Of a stretch of DNA of 64,000 nt, positions 21,882-30,129 are shown piece after piece. Source of the DNA: Leifsonia shinshuensis (GTDB taxonomy: Bacteria; Actinomycetota; Actinomycetes; Actinomycetales; Microbacteriaceae); the NCBI RefSeq assembly GCF_014217625.1, contig NZ_CP043641.1:1550001-1614000 (forward strand). The letters are read 5' to 3'. Both the position numbers and the translations under genes were made by a program. How positions within the stretch are numbered: position 1 is the stretch's first letter; the number at the start of each line of letters is the position of its first letter. The notes beneath the pieces are model-generated. The model ran no database searches. It worked only from the letters and a program-made list of their open reading frames with translations, and had not been told where the DNA came from.

Positions 21882-23255
21882 CTACGCGGTCGCCGCGACC
21901 GCTTCCCGTACCGCCTCCACCGTGCGCCCGGCCTCCACGGCGTCCGTGAGCCAGTTGCTCACCGAGAACCGCAGCACCGCCCTCCCGTGCCACTCCGACG
22001 GCGACGCCAGCGCGACGCCGCCCGCCCGCAGCGCGTCCCCCACCCGGCGGGTGCGGTCGTCGCCGTCGAACGTGGCGCAGACCTGCGTGTAGACCACATC
22101 GTTGAGCACGCGCGCCCCCGGGATGCCGGCGAGCCCCTCTGCGATCACGGTCGCGGCGTCGACGAGCCCCTGGACCAGTTCGCCGACCCCCGCGCGTCCC
22201 AGCTGGGCCAGCGCCGCGTAGACCGGAACCCCCCGCGCGCGGCGGCTGAGCTCCGGGACCCGGTCCTCCGGATCCGACGCCCCCGACATCGCCGCCAGGT
22301 AGGCCGCGTGTTGCGCCATCGAGGCGTGCAGCACCTCCGGGTGGGCGACGACGGCGACGCCGCTGTCGTACGGGACGTTGAGCGTCTTGTGCGCGTCTGT
22401 CGCCCAGGAGTCGGCGCCCGCCATCCCCTCGGTGAGGTGGCGCAGACCAGGGGCCGCCGCGGCCCACAGCCCGAACGCGCCGTCGATGTGGACCCACGCT
22501 CCCGCGGCGTGCGCGACCTCGATCGCGTCGGCCAGCGGGTCGAACGCGCCCGAGTGGACGTTGCCCGCCTGGAGGCAGACGACCGCCGGGCCGTCGCCGT
22601 CGGCGAGCGCCGCCCGCAGCGCGTCCACCCGGAGGCGGCCCTGCTCGTCGGCGTCGACCGGACGTCCGGCGCCGAGCCCGGCCAGCATCGCGGCACTGTC
22701 GATGGAGCCGTGGCGCTCGGCCCCGACCAGGAGACGCACCCGCGGGCCTCCGGCGAGACCGTCGGTGCGCGCATCCCAGCCGGCGCGGCGCAGCGTCTCG
22801 TCGCGCCCGCAGATCAGGCCGACGAGGTTCGCGACGGTCGCGCCCGTCACGTAGCCGACCTCCGCGTCGGAGGGCAGCCCGAGCAGGTCGAGCATCCACT
22901 CGGCGGCGAGCTCCTCCGCCGCGATCACGCCGGGGGTGACCGCGCGCAGGGCGGTGTTCTGGTCCCACGCCGCCACCAGCCAGTCGGCGCCGAGCGCGAC
23001 GGGCTGCGCGCCACCGATCACCCAGCCGTGGAACCGCGGCGAGTGCATCCTCATCAGCCCGGGCTCGACGGCGGAGGCCAGGTGCCCCAGGACTTCGGCG
23101 GGAGCAGGCCCGCGCTCCGGGAGGCGTCGGCCGAGCGCGTCCTTGACCGCCTCGACGTCGGCGGTCGGCGGGATGCTCCCGTCCCGCACGCCGTCGAGCC
23201 ACCGCGCCGCGAGCGCGGCGGCCTCGCCGAGCACGAACGCCTCCCGATCGTCCAC
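21882..23255 (-). CDS. PLP-dependent amino-acid decarboxylase family protein
   Basis: A 457-residue group-II decarboxylase-like enzyme. HIDGAFGLW (PLP-ring Asp about residue 258) and ATDAHKTLNVPYDSG (Schiff-base Lys about 290) are intact; GYVTGATVANLVGL near 135 is the phosphate-side loop. Normal relatives decarboxylate aromatic amino acids or glutamate, but many actinobacterial members have no known substrate. I choose GTG 23255 because TACCCT lies 6 nt upstream; GTG 23279 would add eight residues. It lies convergent to the GGT gene with 7 bp between. Confidence 0.88.
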   Translation of the reverse strand: MDDREAFVLGEAAALAARWLDGVRDGSIPPTADVEAVKDALGRRLPERGPAPAEVLGHLASAVEPGLMRMHSPRFHGWVIGGAQPVALGADWLVAAWDQNTALRAVTPGVIAAEELAAEWMLDLLGLPSDAEVGYVTGATVANLVGLICGRDETLRRAGWDARTDGLAGGPRVRLLVGAERHGSIDSAAMLAGLGAGRPVDADEQGRLRVDALRAALADGDGPAVVCLQAGNVHSGAFDPLADAIEVAHAAGAWVHIDGAFGLWAAAAPGLRHLTEGMAGADSWATDAHKTLNVPYDSGVAVVAHPEVLHASMAQHAAYLAAMSGASDPEDRVPELSRRARGVPVYAALAQLGRAGVGELVQGLVDAATVIAEGLAGIPGARVLNDVVYTQVCATFDGDDRTRRVGDALRAGGVALASPSEWHGRAVLRFSVSNWLTDAVEAGRTVEAVREAVAATA

Positions 23256-23261
23256 GAGGGC

Positions 23262-23267
23262 AGGGTA
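23262..23267 (-). promoter_or_regulatory. Candidate -10 of the decarboxylase gene
   Basis: TACCCT on the minus strand ends 6 nt before GTG 23255. This spacing, shared by many genes here, is the reason for choosing that start. Confidence 0.5.
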
Positions 23268-23289
23268 GCGCTGGTTCACCGCCGTGAAC

Positions 23290-23373
23290 AACGGAGGAGA
23301 TCCGGGCCGACACGCCGGTACCGGGCAGTCAGCGGAGGAGAACCGGGGTGCGGGAGGGCGGATGTCCTCCGTT
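23290..23373. repeat. CGGAGGA inverted repeats downstream of the amidase gene
   Basis: AACGGAGGAGATCCG (23290-23304) and its reverse form (23359-23373, one mismatch) form an inverted repeat, with a further copy AGCGGAGGAGAACCGG at 23331. They lie between the amidase stop and the decarboxylase start. The same core appears at 57546-57553 and, reversed, near 57613-57626. Confidence 0.5.
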
Positions 23374-23391
23374 GGCGACGGCGGTCGGGCG

Positions 23392-24816
23392 TCACCAGGT
23401 CGGCGGGCGGCGGGTGTCCCAGCGGATGCGGCGCTCGAGTTGGGCGGCCAGGGAGAGCAGGGTGCGCTCGCCACCGGGGCGGCCGATGAGCTGCACGCCC
23501 ATCGGGAGGCCGTCCGCCGTCTGCGCGACCGGCAGCACGATCGCGGGCAGCCCGGTCACGTTCAGCATCGACGTGAACGGCGTGTACAGCACCTGCTGCT
23601 CGAAGTTGCGCTCGCCGTCCTCCTGGTCGTACCAGCCGACCGGCCGCGGCGTGAGCGCCATCGCCGGCGTCAGCACCGCGTCGAACGAGGCGAGCTGCCG
23701 GATGAACGAGCGCTCGTAGGCGGTCAGCGCGCTGAGCGCTTCGCTGAGTTCGCGGGCGAGGATGGTCCGGCCGCGCTGCACGAGCCACGCGGTCAGCGGC
23801 TCCAGCAGCGCCAGCGCCTCCCCTTCGGCCGGGATGCGCGCGGCGCCGGCCTGCCAGATCGTCCGGAACGCCGGGGCGTAGCTCGGGTCGGGCTCCAGGG
23901 CGGTCTCCTCGATGCCGTGCCCCATCGCCGCGAACGCCTCCACCGCCGCATCGAGCGCCGACCGGGCCTCCGGGGAGACCACGATGTCGTAGGCGTCATC
24001 CCACGCGGAGGTCGTCATCACCCCGAGCTGGAAGCGGCCCTCGCCGCGGATCGCCGTCCCGAGGAACGGGCCGTCGTCCTCGTACGGCGCGCGCAGCGTG
24101 AAGTGGTGGTCGATGTGACCGCCGACTTTCGCGATCATCCCGTCCAGCAGGAGCGCGGCGTCCGCGGTGGTGCGGGCGAGCGGGCCGGCCACGACGAGCC
24201 CCGCGAGCGAGTCGATTCCGCTGCCCGCGGGGACCAGCCCGCGCGAGGGCTTGAGGCCGACCAGTCCGCACGCGGCGGCCGGGATGCGCACCGAGCCGCC
24301 GCCGTCGGAGCCGGGCGCGAACGGCAGCATCCCGCTCGCCACAGCGACGGCCGCACCTCCGCTCGACCCGCCCGCGCCGAGCGACGGGTCCCACGGGTTC
24401 CGGGCGGGCGGCGCGGCGAGCGACTCGGTGTAGGCGGGGAGGCCGAACTCGGGCGCGTTGGTCTTGCCGAGGCTCACGGCGCCCGCGGCGTCCAGCGTCA
24501 CCACGATCTCGTCGGAGCGGTCCGGGACGAAGCCCGCCATCACGCGCGAGCCGAAGCCGGTCGGCACGCCGGCGCGCAGCCAGAGGTCCTTGTCTCCGGA
24601 GGGCAGTCCCCACAGCGGCGCCGTCTTCGGGACGCGCTCGGCGACCTCGTCCGCCCGCTCCAGCGCGCGCTCCCGGGTGACGGTGACGAACGCGCCGAGC
24701 TGCGGGTTCAGGCGCTCGATCCGGTCGAGGTAGTGGGCGGCCAGCTCCCGCGGCGACACCCTCCCCGCCTGCAGTTCCTGCCACAACGCCAGCGCCGTCA
24801 TCTCATGGAGTTCCAC
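23392..24816 (-). CDS. Amidase-signature-family hydrolase
   Basis: A 474-residue amidase with a complete Ser-cisSer-Lys triad: Lys76 in SGDKDLW, the Ser pair in GAGGSSGGAA (151-152) and Ser175 in GSDGGGSVRIPA. It hydrolyses amide bonds of an unknown substrate; context does not indicate GatA, since gatB/C are absent. GTG start with TAGCGT 6 nt upstream, so probably leaderless. It diverges from the GntR/ABC operon. Confidence 0.92.
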   Translation of the reverse strand: MELHEMTALALWQELQAGRVSPRELAAHYLDRIERLNPQLGAFVTVTRERALERADEVAERVPKTAPLWGLPSGDKDLWLRAGVPTGFGSRVMAGFVPDRSDEIVVTLDAAGAVSLGKTNAPEFGLPAYTESLAAPPARNPWDPSLGAGGSSGGAAVAVASGMLPFAPGSDGGGSVRIPAAACGLVGLKPSRGLVPAGSGIDSLAGLVVAGPLARTTADAALLLDGMIAKVGGHIDHHFTLRAPYEDDGPFLGTAIRGEGRFQLGVMTTSAWDDAYDIVVSPEARSALDAAVEAFAAMGHGIEETALEPDPSYAPAFRTIWQAGAARIPAEGEALALLEPLTAWLVQRGRTILARELSEALSALTAYERSFIRQLASFDAVLTPAMALTPRPVGWYDQEDGERNFEQQVLYTPFTSMLNVTGLPAIVLPVAQTADGLPMGVQLIGRPGGERTLLSLAAQLERRIRWDTRRPPTW

Positions 24817-24822
24817 GGGTCC

Positions 24823-24828
24823 ACGCTA
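24823..24828 (-). promoter_or_regulatory. Candidate -10 of the amidase gene
   Basis: TAGCGT on the minus strand ends 6 nt before the GTG start; leaderless spacing. Confidence 0.5.
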
Positions 24829-24846
24829 TGCCCTCGACACGCGCCC

Positions 24847-24876
24847 TTGACAAAATGCGTGCATTGTTGCTTACTT
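24847..24876 (+). promoter_or_regulatory. Promoter of the GntR/ABC operon
   Basis: A perfect TTGACA (24847-24852) is followed 18 bp later by TTACTT (24871-24876), in an unusually A/T-rich stretch. The spacer contains ATGCGTGCAT, a small palindrome. Confidence 0.6.
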
Positions 24877-24890
24877 AGTTACATGACTAA
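24875..24890. promoter_or_regulatory. Candidate GntR operator
   Basis: TTAGTTACATGACTAA has perfect 5-bp arms (TTAGT/ACTAA) around TACATG, matching the GT-N6-AC spacing common for GntR-family sites. It overlaps the end of the -10 and the likely transcription start, the expected place for an autorepressor. Confidence 0.6.
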
Positions 24891-24908
24891 TGAACCCATG
24901 AGGTTCGG

Positions 24909-25271
24909 ATGATCGAAGAAGGCAAGCCGATCTTCGTCCAGATCGCCGAGCAGATCGAGAACGACATCATCGACGGCGTCTACCCGCCGGAGACCCAGGT
25001 GCCGTCCACGAACGAGTTCGCGGCCTTCTACCGGATCAACCCGGCCACGGCCGGCAAAGGCGTCAACCTCCTCGTCGACGAGGGGATCCTCTACAAGAAA
25101 CGAGGCATCGGCATGTTCGTCTCCGACGGCGCGCGCGAACGGCTCGTCGCCAAACGGCGCGACGCCTTCCGCGACGAATACCTCCGGCCCCTGCTCGCCG
25201 AAGCGGCGAAGCTCGGGATCGGCCCCGACCAGCTCAGCCAGATGATCCAGAAGGAAGGAGTCAGCGCATGA
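24909..25271 (+). CDS. GntR-family regulator (YtrA type)
   Basis: A 120-residue regulator: winged helix at about 8-75 (PIFVQIAEQIENDII, then PSTNEFAAFYRINPATAGKG) and a short C-terminal helical tail instead of a large ligand domain, the mark of the YtrA subgroup. These usually repress ABC transporter genes in their own operon in response to envelope stress or antibiotics. The GAGG ribosome site precedes ATG 24909. Its stop overlaps the ABC gene (ATGA). Confidence 0.93.
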   Translation: MIEEGKPIFVQIAEQIENDIIDGVYPPETQVPSTNEFAAFYRINPATAGKGVNLLVDEGILYKKRGIGMFVSDGARERLVAKRRDAFRDEYLRPLLAEAAKLGIGPDQLSQMIQKEGVSA

Positions 25272-26185
25272 GCCAGGCCCCTGCCCCCACCTCCATCGCT
25301 CCCGCGGTGCAGGTGTCGGGGGTGACCAAGCGGTTCGGATCGTTCACCGCGATCGACGACGTCTCGCTCACCATCAAGCCCGGCCGCATCCACGGCCTCC
25401 TCGGGCGCAACGGCGCAGGCAAGACCACGCTGATGCAGCTCATCACCGGCCAGGACTTCGTCACGAGCGGCGACATCCGGGTCTTCGGCGAGAAGCCGAC
25501 CGAGAACGCGCGCGTGCTCCAGAACATCTGCTTCATCAAGGAGAGCCAGCGCTATCCGGAGGACTTCCAGCCCAAGCACGTCCTGCGCAGCGCGCCGTGG
25601 TTCTTCGAGAACTGGGACGCGGACTTCGCCGACCGGCTCGTGGAGGAGTTCCGGCTGCCGCTGAACCGCCGGATCAAGAAGCTGTCCCGCGGCCAGCTCT
25701 CGGCTGTCGGCGTCATCGTCGGCCTCGCCTCCCGTGCGCCGCTGACCTTCTTCGACGAGCCGTACCTGGGCCTGGACGCGGTGGCTCGGCAGCTCTTCTA
25801 CGACCGGCTGCTGGAGGACTTCGCCGAGCACCCGCGCACGGTCGTGCTCTCCACGCACCTGATCGACGAGGTCGCCAACCTGCTGGAGCACGTCGTCGTC
25901 ATCGACCAGGGCCGCATCCTGATGGACGACGACGCGGAGGCGCTGCGCACGTCGGCCACCACGGTCGTCGGCCCGCGCACCGCGGTCGACGCCTTCGTCG
26001 GCGGCCGCGAGGTGCTGCACCGCGACGGCATCGGCGGCCTCGCCTCCGTGACCGTCGCCGGGCTCGGCGCCGGAGAACGTGCGGAGGCCGCCGCCGCGGG
26101 ACTGGAGCTCGCGCCGGTCTCCCTCCAGCAACTCATCGTCCGCAAGACCAACGTCCGTGAGACAGAATTCGAGCAGAGCGCATGA
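25268..26185 (+). CDS. ABC transporter ATP-binding protein
   Basis: A 305-residue ATPase: Walker A GRNGAGKT (46-53), signature LSRGQ (139-143), Walker B FFDEP (161-165) and switch His197 in STHLIDE. The C-terminal 80 residues are a variable domain. The fold and operon place it with the following six-helix permease as an exporter of the YtrB/CcmA type. Both gene junctions are ATGA overlaps. Substrate unknown; drug or peptide export is a reasonable guess from the YtrA-type regulator. Confidence 0.93.
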   Translation: MSQAPAPTSIAPAVQVSGVTKRFGSFTAIDDVSLTIKPGRIHGLLGRNGAGKTTLMQLITGQDFVTSGDIRVFGEKPTENARVLQNICFIKESQRYPEDFQPKHVLRSAPWFFENWDADFADRLVEEFRLPLNRRIKKLSRGQLSAVGVIVGLASRAPLTFFDEPYLGLDAVARQLFYDRLLEDFAEHPRTVVLSTHLIDEVANLLEHVVVIDQGRILMDDDAEALRTSATTVVGPRTAVDAFVGGREVLHRDGIGGLASVTVAGLGAGERAEAAAAGLELAPVSLQQLIVRKTNVRETEFEQSA

Positions 26186-26964
26186 CCACCCTCTCGCAGA
26201 CCCCCGGCACACCGGCGCTGCGCACCTCCCCCGCCGCCGCGGCACGCGTCTGGCGGGTCGTCCGCCTGAACCTCGTCAACAAGTGGACGACCATCTACGT
26301 GCCGGTGATGATCATGTTCTTCATCTGGCTCGTCAACTGGCTGATCTGGTGGATCATCTGGGGCGCGACGGACCCGGCCGACCGCGTGAAGGCCATGGAC
26401 GGCACCCAGTGGAGCGGCGGAGGGTTCTACATCTTCGTCTACATGCTGGTCGTGGGCATCCAGGTCATCTCGGCGACCTTCCCGTTCGCGCTCGGCTACA
26501 GCGTCACCCGGCGCGACTTCTCCCTCGGCTCCGGGCTGACCTTCCTGCTGCTGGCGGCCGGCTACGCGCTCGGCTTCGCGGTGCTGTCCATGGTCGAGGA
26601 GTGGACGAACGGCTGGGGCCTGGGCGGCCACCTGTTCACGTCGGTCTACTTCGCAGGCGAGTCGTTCGCGGGACGGCTGTTCATCGTGTTCAGCGGGATG
26701 CTGTTCTTCTTCGCGATCGGCGCGTTCTCGGCGGCGCTGTTCATGCGCTGGCGGATGTACGGCGTGCTCGCCGTGATCGCGGGCCTGGTGCTGCTGATCG
26801 TCGGCGGCGCCGCACTGATCACCTTCACCGGGAGCTGGGGAGCGGTCGGGGACTGGTTCGTCGCCAACGGCCCGGTCGGGGTGACGGCATGGCTGCTGCT
26901 GCCGACGGCGCTGTTCGCACTGGCCGGGTTCGCGGTGCTCGGGAGGGCGACGCCGCGGAGTTGA
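26182..26964 (+). CDS. ABC transporter permease
   Basis: A 260-residue membrane protein with about six helices (near 38-60, 85-108, 120-142, 165-190, 195-220, 232-252). The first 25 residues are polar and cytoplasmic. No family name is certain, but the ATGA overlap with the ATPase gene makes it the transmembrane partner. A strong hairpin follows 38 bp after its stop. Confidence 0.85.
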   Translation: MTTLSQTPGTPALRTSPAAAARVWRVVRLNLVNKWTTIYVPVMIMFFIWLVNWLIWWIIWGATDPADRVKAMDGTQWSGGGFYIFVYMLVVGIQVISATFPFALGYSVTRRDFSLGSGLTFLLLAAGYALGFAVLSMVEEWTNGWGLGGHLFTSVYFAGESFAGRLFIVFSGMLFFFAIGAFSAALFMRWRMYGVLAVIAGLVLLIVGGAALITFTGSWGAVGDWFVANGPVGVTAWLLLPTALFALAGFAVLGRATPRS

Positions 26965-27001
26965 GCGCGGCGGCGCCCGCGACTTGGACGCCGGGCATGG
27001 A

Positions 27002-27030
27002 CGTGGCCGGGAGCCCTGCTCCCGGCCACG
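27002..27030. terminator. Terminator of the GntR/ABC operon
   Basis: A perfect 12-bp stem (27002-27013 with 27019-27030) and 5-nt loop, followed by ATTTG. It stands in the 187-bp gap to the convergent VOC gene and may serve both; nothing else was found in that gap. Confidence 0.75.
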
Positions 27031-27151
27031 ATTTGTGCCATCGGCCTCACTCGGCCGACCCGCCACGCGGGCCGTCCGACGATGTCGTCGACGTCAGCCT
27101 AGGTCGGCGCGAGCGCGCCGGCCGGGATACTCGGCAAACCCATAGCGGACC

Positions 27152-27580
27152 TCAGCCCAACTCCTGGAACACTGTCACCTGGAGGTCCGCCGGCGTCGCC
27201 AGACGCGAGTTCAGCGAGTTCCACGGCGTCACCGTCGGCGGCGCGATCAGCTCGGCGCCACCCGCCACCAGCCGCGCGGTGACCGTTCGCCCGTCGTCCA
27301 CCTCGAAGGCCAGCCGGATGCGCGGCGCGACCGGGCGGCCGACCTCCACGTCGTCGATCATCGCCTTCTGGGCCGGGTTCGCGAGCTCCAGCGTCGCGCG
27401 GCCGGCGTCGAGGATGGCGACCCGGGCGCCGCCGTCGCCGGCGTAGCTCTCCTGCTCGGGCAACCCGAGCACGTCGCGGAAGAACGCGAGCGCCTCGTCG
27501 TAGTCCTCGGCCTCCACCACGATTCGCAGCTGCCGCACCGGCGCGGCGCCTTCCGCCGCAACGTCGGCTGTGTCGTCCAT
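27152..27580 (-). CDS. VOC (glyoxalase/bleomycin-resistance fold) protein
   Basis: A 142-residue protein with the paired beta-alpha-beta-beta-beta pattern: RQLRIVVEAEDYDEALAFFRDVLGL (region 16-40), then RIRLAFEVDDG and a C-terminal QVTVFQEL. Metal ligands cannot be assigned, so function is open (dioxygenase, epimerase or binding protein). ATG 27580 has the strong ribosome site GGGGGAGA, so I use it rather than longer frames. It diverges from the SMR gene with 33 bp between starts. Confidence 0.8.
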   Translation of the reverse strand: MDDTADVAAEGAAPVRQLRIVVEAEDYDEALAFFRDVLGLPEQESYAGDGGARVAILDAGRATLELANPAQKAMIDDVEVGRPVAPRIRLAFEVDDGRTVTARLVAGGAELIAPPTVTPWNSLNSRLATPADLQVTVFQELG

Positions 27581-27601
27581 CCGATCTCCCCCTTCGATCG
27601 C

Positions 27602-27607
27602 TACCGT
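27602..27607 (+). promoter_or_regulatory. Candidate -10 of the SMR gene
   Basis: TACCGT ends 6 nt before the GTG of the SMR gene; there is no ribosome site, supporting a leaderless transcript. Confidence 0.5.
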
Positions 27608-27613
27608 GGTGCC

Positions 27614-27952
27614 GTGCTGGGTTACATCTTCCTCGCCATCGCCATCGCGACGGAGGTCGTCGCGACCACCTTCCTGAAGTTCACCTCGGGCGACAACCCC
27701 AAGTGGTGGGCGTTCGCGATCGTCGTAGTCGGCTACGTCGCCTCGTTCGTCGCGCTGTCGCAGTCGCTGTCGCGCGGCGTGCCGCTCGGCGTCGCGTACG
27801 CGATCTGGTCGGCCGTCGGCGTCGCCGCGATCGCGGTCATCTCCTGGGTGTTCTTCCGCGAGTCGCTGACCTGGGTGCAGATCCTCGGCCTGGTGCTGCT
27901 GATCGGCGGCGTCGGCCTCCTGGAGCTGGGCGGCCGCCACCCGGCCGCGTGA
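27614..27952 (+). CDS. Small multidrug resistance (SMR) family transporter
   Basis: A 112-residue four-helix protein. The SMR essential Glu is in AIATEVVATTFLK (about residue 14), and VAYAIWSAVGVAAIAVISW is the helix-3 signature; FFRESLTWVQILGLVLLIGGV forms helix 4. Such dimers export lipophilic cations or guanidinium in exchange for protons at the inner membrane. It is a single gene, so a homodimer (EmrE/QacE-like) is likely rather than a paired type. Confidence 0.93.
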   Translation: MLGYIFLAIAIATEVVATTFLKFTSGDNPKWWAFAIVVVGYVASFVALSQSLSRGVPLGVAYAIWSAVGVAAIAVISWVFFRESLTWVQILGLVLLIGGVGLLELGGRHPAA

Positions 27953-27994
27953 GCGGCCCCGGCCCCATGGGTGCCGGACTCACCGGCGCCGGCC

Positions 27995-28219
27995 TCAACC
28001 CACGAAGGCCGCGAGCGCGTCGTCGATCGTGCGCGCCGGCGCGATCCACGCGAACATCGCGCCGGGACCCTCGGGCACGTAGTCGCCACCCGCCCCGCGC
28101 GTGACCGTGCCGAGCAGCCTCCCGCGGCCGGGCTCGGCGTCCTCGTCCTCGTAGGAGTGGTCGTAGACGGTGAACACGTCGCCGTCCTCGTAGACGGACA
28201 GGTCTTCCAGCAGCGGCAT
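27995..28219 (-). CDS. 74-residue acidic protein of unknown function
   Basis: A small soluble protein (MPLLEDLSVYEDGDVFTVYD...), rich in Asp/Glu, with a C-terminal helix TIDDALAAFVG. No family recognised. A perfect AGGAGG ribosome site and an overlap of its ATG with the stop of the preceding membrane protein gene (TGATG) make it a real gene, coupled to that protein. Confidence 0.7.
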   Translation of the reverse strand: MPLLEDLSVYEDGDVFTVYDHSYEDEDAEPGRGRLLGTVTRGAGGDYVPEGPGAMFAWIAPARTIDDALAAFVG

Positions 28220-28767
28220 CAGAACCTCCTGGTGAACGGCATCGGCTTGCGCATCCGGATGAGCAGCAGCAACGGCACCAGCACGTACGGCCCGTTGTAG
28301 AGCAGGAAGACGACCGGGTTCGGGGTGCGCTCCCCCACCGGTCCGAAGAACTCGACGCCGAAGATCGGGATGGCCGTCAGGCTGATGATCATGGTCGCGT
28401 AGATCACGCAGAACAGCTGGATCCAGTTGAAGCCCTTGACCAGGCAGACGATCAGCAGGATGTAGAACGGCAGGTAGACGAACGCGCTGGTGCCGGTGAT
28501 GAACCGCAGCCACAGCGCCTCGTGCTGGTAGAGCGGGTCGTACTGCGACGAGTACGTGTAGTTCCACTGCGCGAGGATGTTGGTCGTCGTCGCCGTCTGC
28601 GGGATGCCGAGCGTCGGGATGGCGTCGCTGATGACGCAGGTCAGGCTGAACAGCGAGAACATCACGACGAAGAAGATGTCGAACGGACGCTTGCGGAGCG
28701 GGAGGTTCGCGGGCGTCGCCGGGGCGGCGGAGGCGACCTCGCCGGTGTGCGGGGTGGCGGTGGTCAC
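28219..28767 (-). CDS. EXPERA-like (emopamil-binding-type) membrane protein
   Basis: A 182-residue membrane protein with four helices (near 30-52, 85-110, 113-135, 152-172). The pattern RPFDIFFVVMF, then DPLYQHEALWLRF after helix 1, resembles the EXPERA fold of sterol isomerase/sigma-2-receptor proteins, in which the conserved acidic residues bind a cationic ligand. The role in bacteria is unknown. GTG start with TAAGGT 7 nt upstream. The family call is by eye. Confidence 0.65.
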   Translation of the reverse strand: MTTATPHTGEVASAAPATPANLPLRKRPFDIFFVVMFSLFSLTCVISDAIPTLGIPQTATTTNILAQWNYTYSSQYDPLYQHEALWLRFITGTSAFVYLPFYILLIVCLVKGFNWIQLFCVIYATMIISLTAIPIFGVEFFGPVGERTPNPVVFLLYNGPYVLVPLLLLIRMRKPMPFTRRF

Positions 28768-28774
28768 GGACCAC

Positions 28775-28780
28775 ACCTTA
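28775..28780 (-). promoter_or_regulatory. Candidate -10 of the EXPERA-like gene
   Basis: TAAGGT on the minus strand ends 7 nt before the GTG start; leaderless spacing. Confidence 0.45.
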
Positions 28781-28811
28781 GCGGCGGGAACGCCCGACGG
28801 GCGGGAGCGCC

Positions 28812-29390
28812 TTACTTCAGGGATTTCTGCATGAGCACCGTCCCCAGCCAGCGCTCGAACTTGTAGCCGACCCGGCCCATCCGCCCGATCTCGGTGAAGC
28901 CGAAGTTCTCGTGCATCTTGATCGAGGCCTCCGCGCCCTTGTCGGCGATGACCGCGATCATCTCCTTGAGGCCAGCGGCCTTCGAGCGGTCGATGAGCTC
29001 CTGCATCAGGACGGGGCCGAGGCCCTTGCCGGTGGAGGCCGCGCCCAGGTAGATCGAGTTCTCGACCGTGAAGCGGTAGGCGCGTTTCTGCTTCCACGGC
29101 GACACCAGCGCGTAGCCGAGGATCTGCCCGCTGGGCGACTCGGCGACGATGAACGGCATCCCGAGCTTGTGGAGGTAGGCGAACTTGCTCTTCCACTCCT
29201 TCAGCGTCATCGCGTCCTCATCGAAGGTGACGGTGCTGTTGGCGACGTAGTGGTTGTAGATCTCCCGCACGTCGGGCATGTCCTCGGGCCGCGCCTCCCG
29301 GATCGCGTAGTCGAACGGCGACTCCGCGGGCTCCGGCTTGCGCAGGTGCCGCGGCAGCACCCGGCGGGTCTCGTATTCCTCTTCCAGCAC
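28812..29390 (-). CDS. GNAT acetyltransferase (phosphinothricin-acetyltransferase-like)
   Basis: A 192-residue GNAT. After a 35-residue polar N-terminus, YAIREARPEDMPDVREIYNHYV and ENSIYLGAASTGKGLG (acetyl-CoA loop, variant of RGxGxG) and FGFTEIGRMGRVGYKF are the usual landmarks of the Pat/Bar-like subgroup. It acetylates amino groups of a small molecule; resistance to phosphinothricin or methionine sulfoximine is typical of relatives but not shown here. GTG start with TACCCT 6 nt upstream. Confidence 0.85.
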   Translation of the reverse strand: MLEEEYETRRVLPRHLRKPEPAESPFDYAIREARPEDMPDVREIYNHYVANSTVTFDEDAMTLKEWKSKFAYLHKLGMPFIVAESPSGQILGYALVSPWKQKRAYRFTVENSIYLGAASTGKGLGPVLMQELIDRSKAAGLKEMIAVIADKGAEASIKMHENFGFTEIGRMGRVGYKFERWLGTVLMQKSLK

Positions 29391-29396
29391 CGTTCC

Positions 29397-29402
29397 AGGG
29401 TA
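29397..29402 (-). promoter_or_regulatory. Candidate -10 of the GNAT gene
   Basis: TACCCT on the minus strand ends 6 nt before the GTG start; leaderless spacing. Confidence 0.5.
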
Positions 29403-29425
29403 CGTCGTCGCGCGTTTCGGCCGCG

Positions 29426-30118
29426 TTACGGCTCCAGCGACCAGTCCACGGGCTTCTCCCCCGCCTGCTCCAGCAGCGCGTTCGCCCGGGAGAACGGCCG
29501 GGAGCCGAAGAAGCCGCGGGAGGCCGACAGCGGGCTCGGGTGCGGGGACTCGATGACCGGATTGCCGCCGAGCAGCGGCTTCAGCGTGGACGCGTCCCTT
29601 CCCCAGAGGATGCTCACGAACGGCCGGCCGCGCTCCACCAGGGCGCGGATCGCGTGCTCGGTGACCGGCTCCCAGCCCTTGCCGCGGTGGGAGGCCGGGG
29701 CTCCGGGACGCACCGTCAGCACCCTGTTCAGCAGCATCACGCCGTGACCCGCCCACGCGCTGAGGTCGCCGTGCGGCGGCGGGACGACGCCGAGGTCGTC
29801 GCGCAGCTCGCGGTAGATGTTCTGGAGGCTGCGCGGGATCGGGCGCACATGGCGCTCGACCGCGAACGACAGTCCGATCGGATGCCCGGGGGTCGGGTAC
29901 GGGTCCTGGCCGACGATGAGGACGCGCACGTCCGCGTAGGGCGCGCGGAACGCCCGGAGCACGTTCTCCCCCGCCGGGAGGTACGGCCGGCCCGCCGCGA
30001 CCTCGGCGCGCAGGAAGTCGCCCATCCCCGCGATGCGGTCGGACACCGGGGCGAGCGCCTGCGCCCAGCCCGGGTCCATCGAGCCGTCGGCGGCGAGCTC
30101 GGACAACGACTTGGGCAC
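29426..30118 (-). CDS. ung: Uracil-DNA glycosylase
   Basis: A 230-residue family-1 UDG that removes uracil from DNA. The water-activating loop [16 protein letters not shown] holds the catalytic Asp72 and the Leu-intercalation/minor-groove loop [11 protein letters not shown] holds His193; [11 protein letters not shown] is the uracil-binding loop. All key residues are present. I start at GTG 30118, 11 nt after the stop of the phosphoribosyltransferase gene, giving the usual length. The two probably form an operon linking nucleotide salvage and DNA repair. Confidence 0.95.
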   Translation of the reverse strand: MPKSLSELAADGSMDPGWAQALAPVSDRIAGMGDFLRAEVAAGRPYLPAGENVLRAFRAPYADVRVLIVGQDPYPTPGHPIGLSFAVERHVRPIPRSLQNIYRELRDDLGVVPPPHGDLSAWAGHGVMLLNRVLTVRPGAPASHRGKGWEPVTEHAIRALVERGRPFVSILWGRDASTLKPLLGGNPVIESPHPSPLSASRGFFGSRPFSRANALLEQAGEKPVDWSLEP

Positions 30119-30129
30119 GGCAGCTGCGA

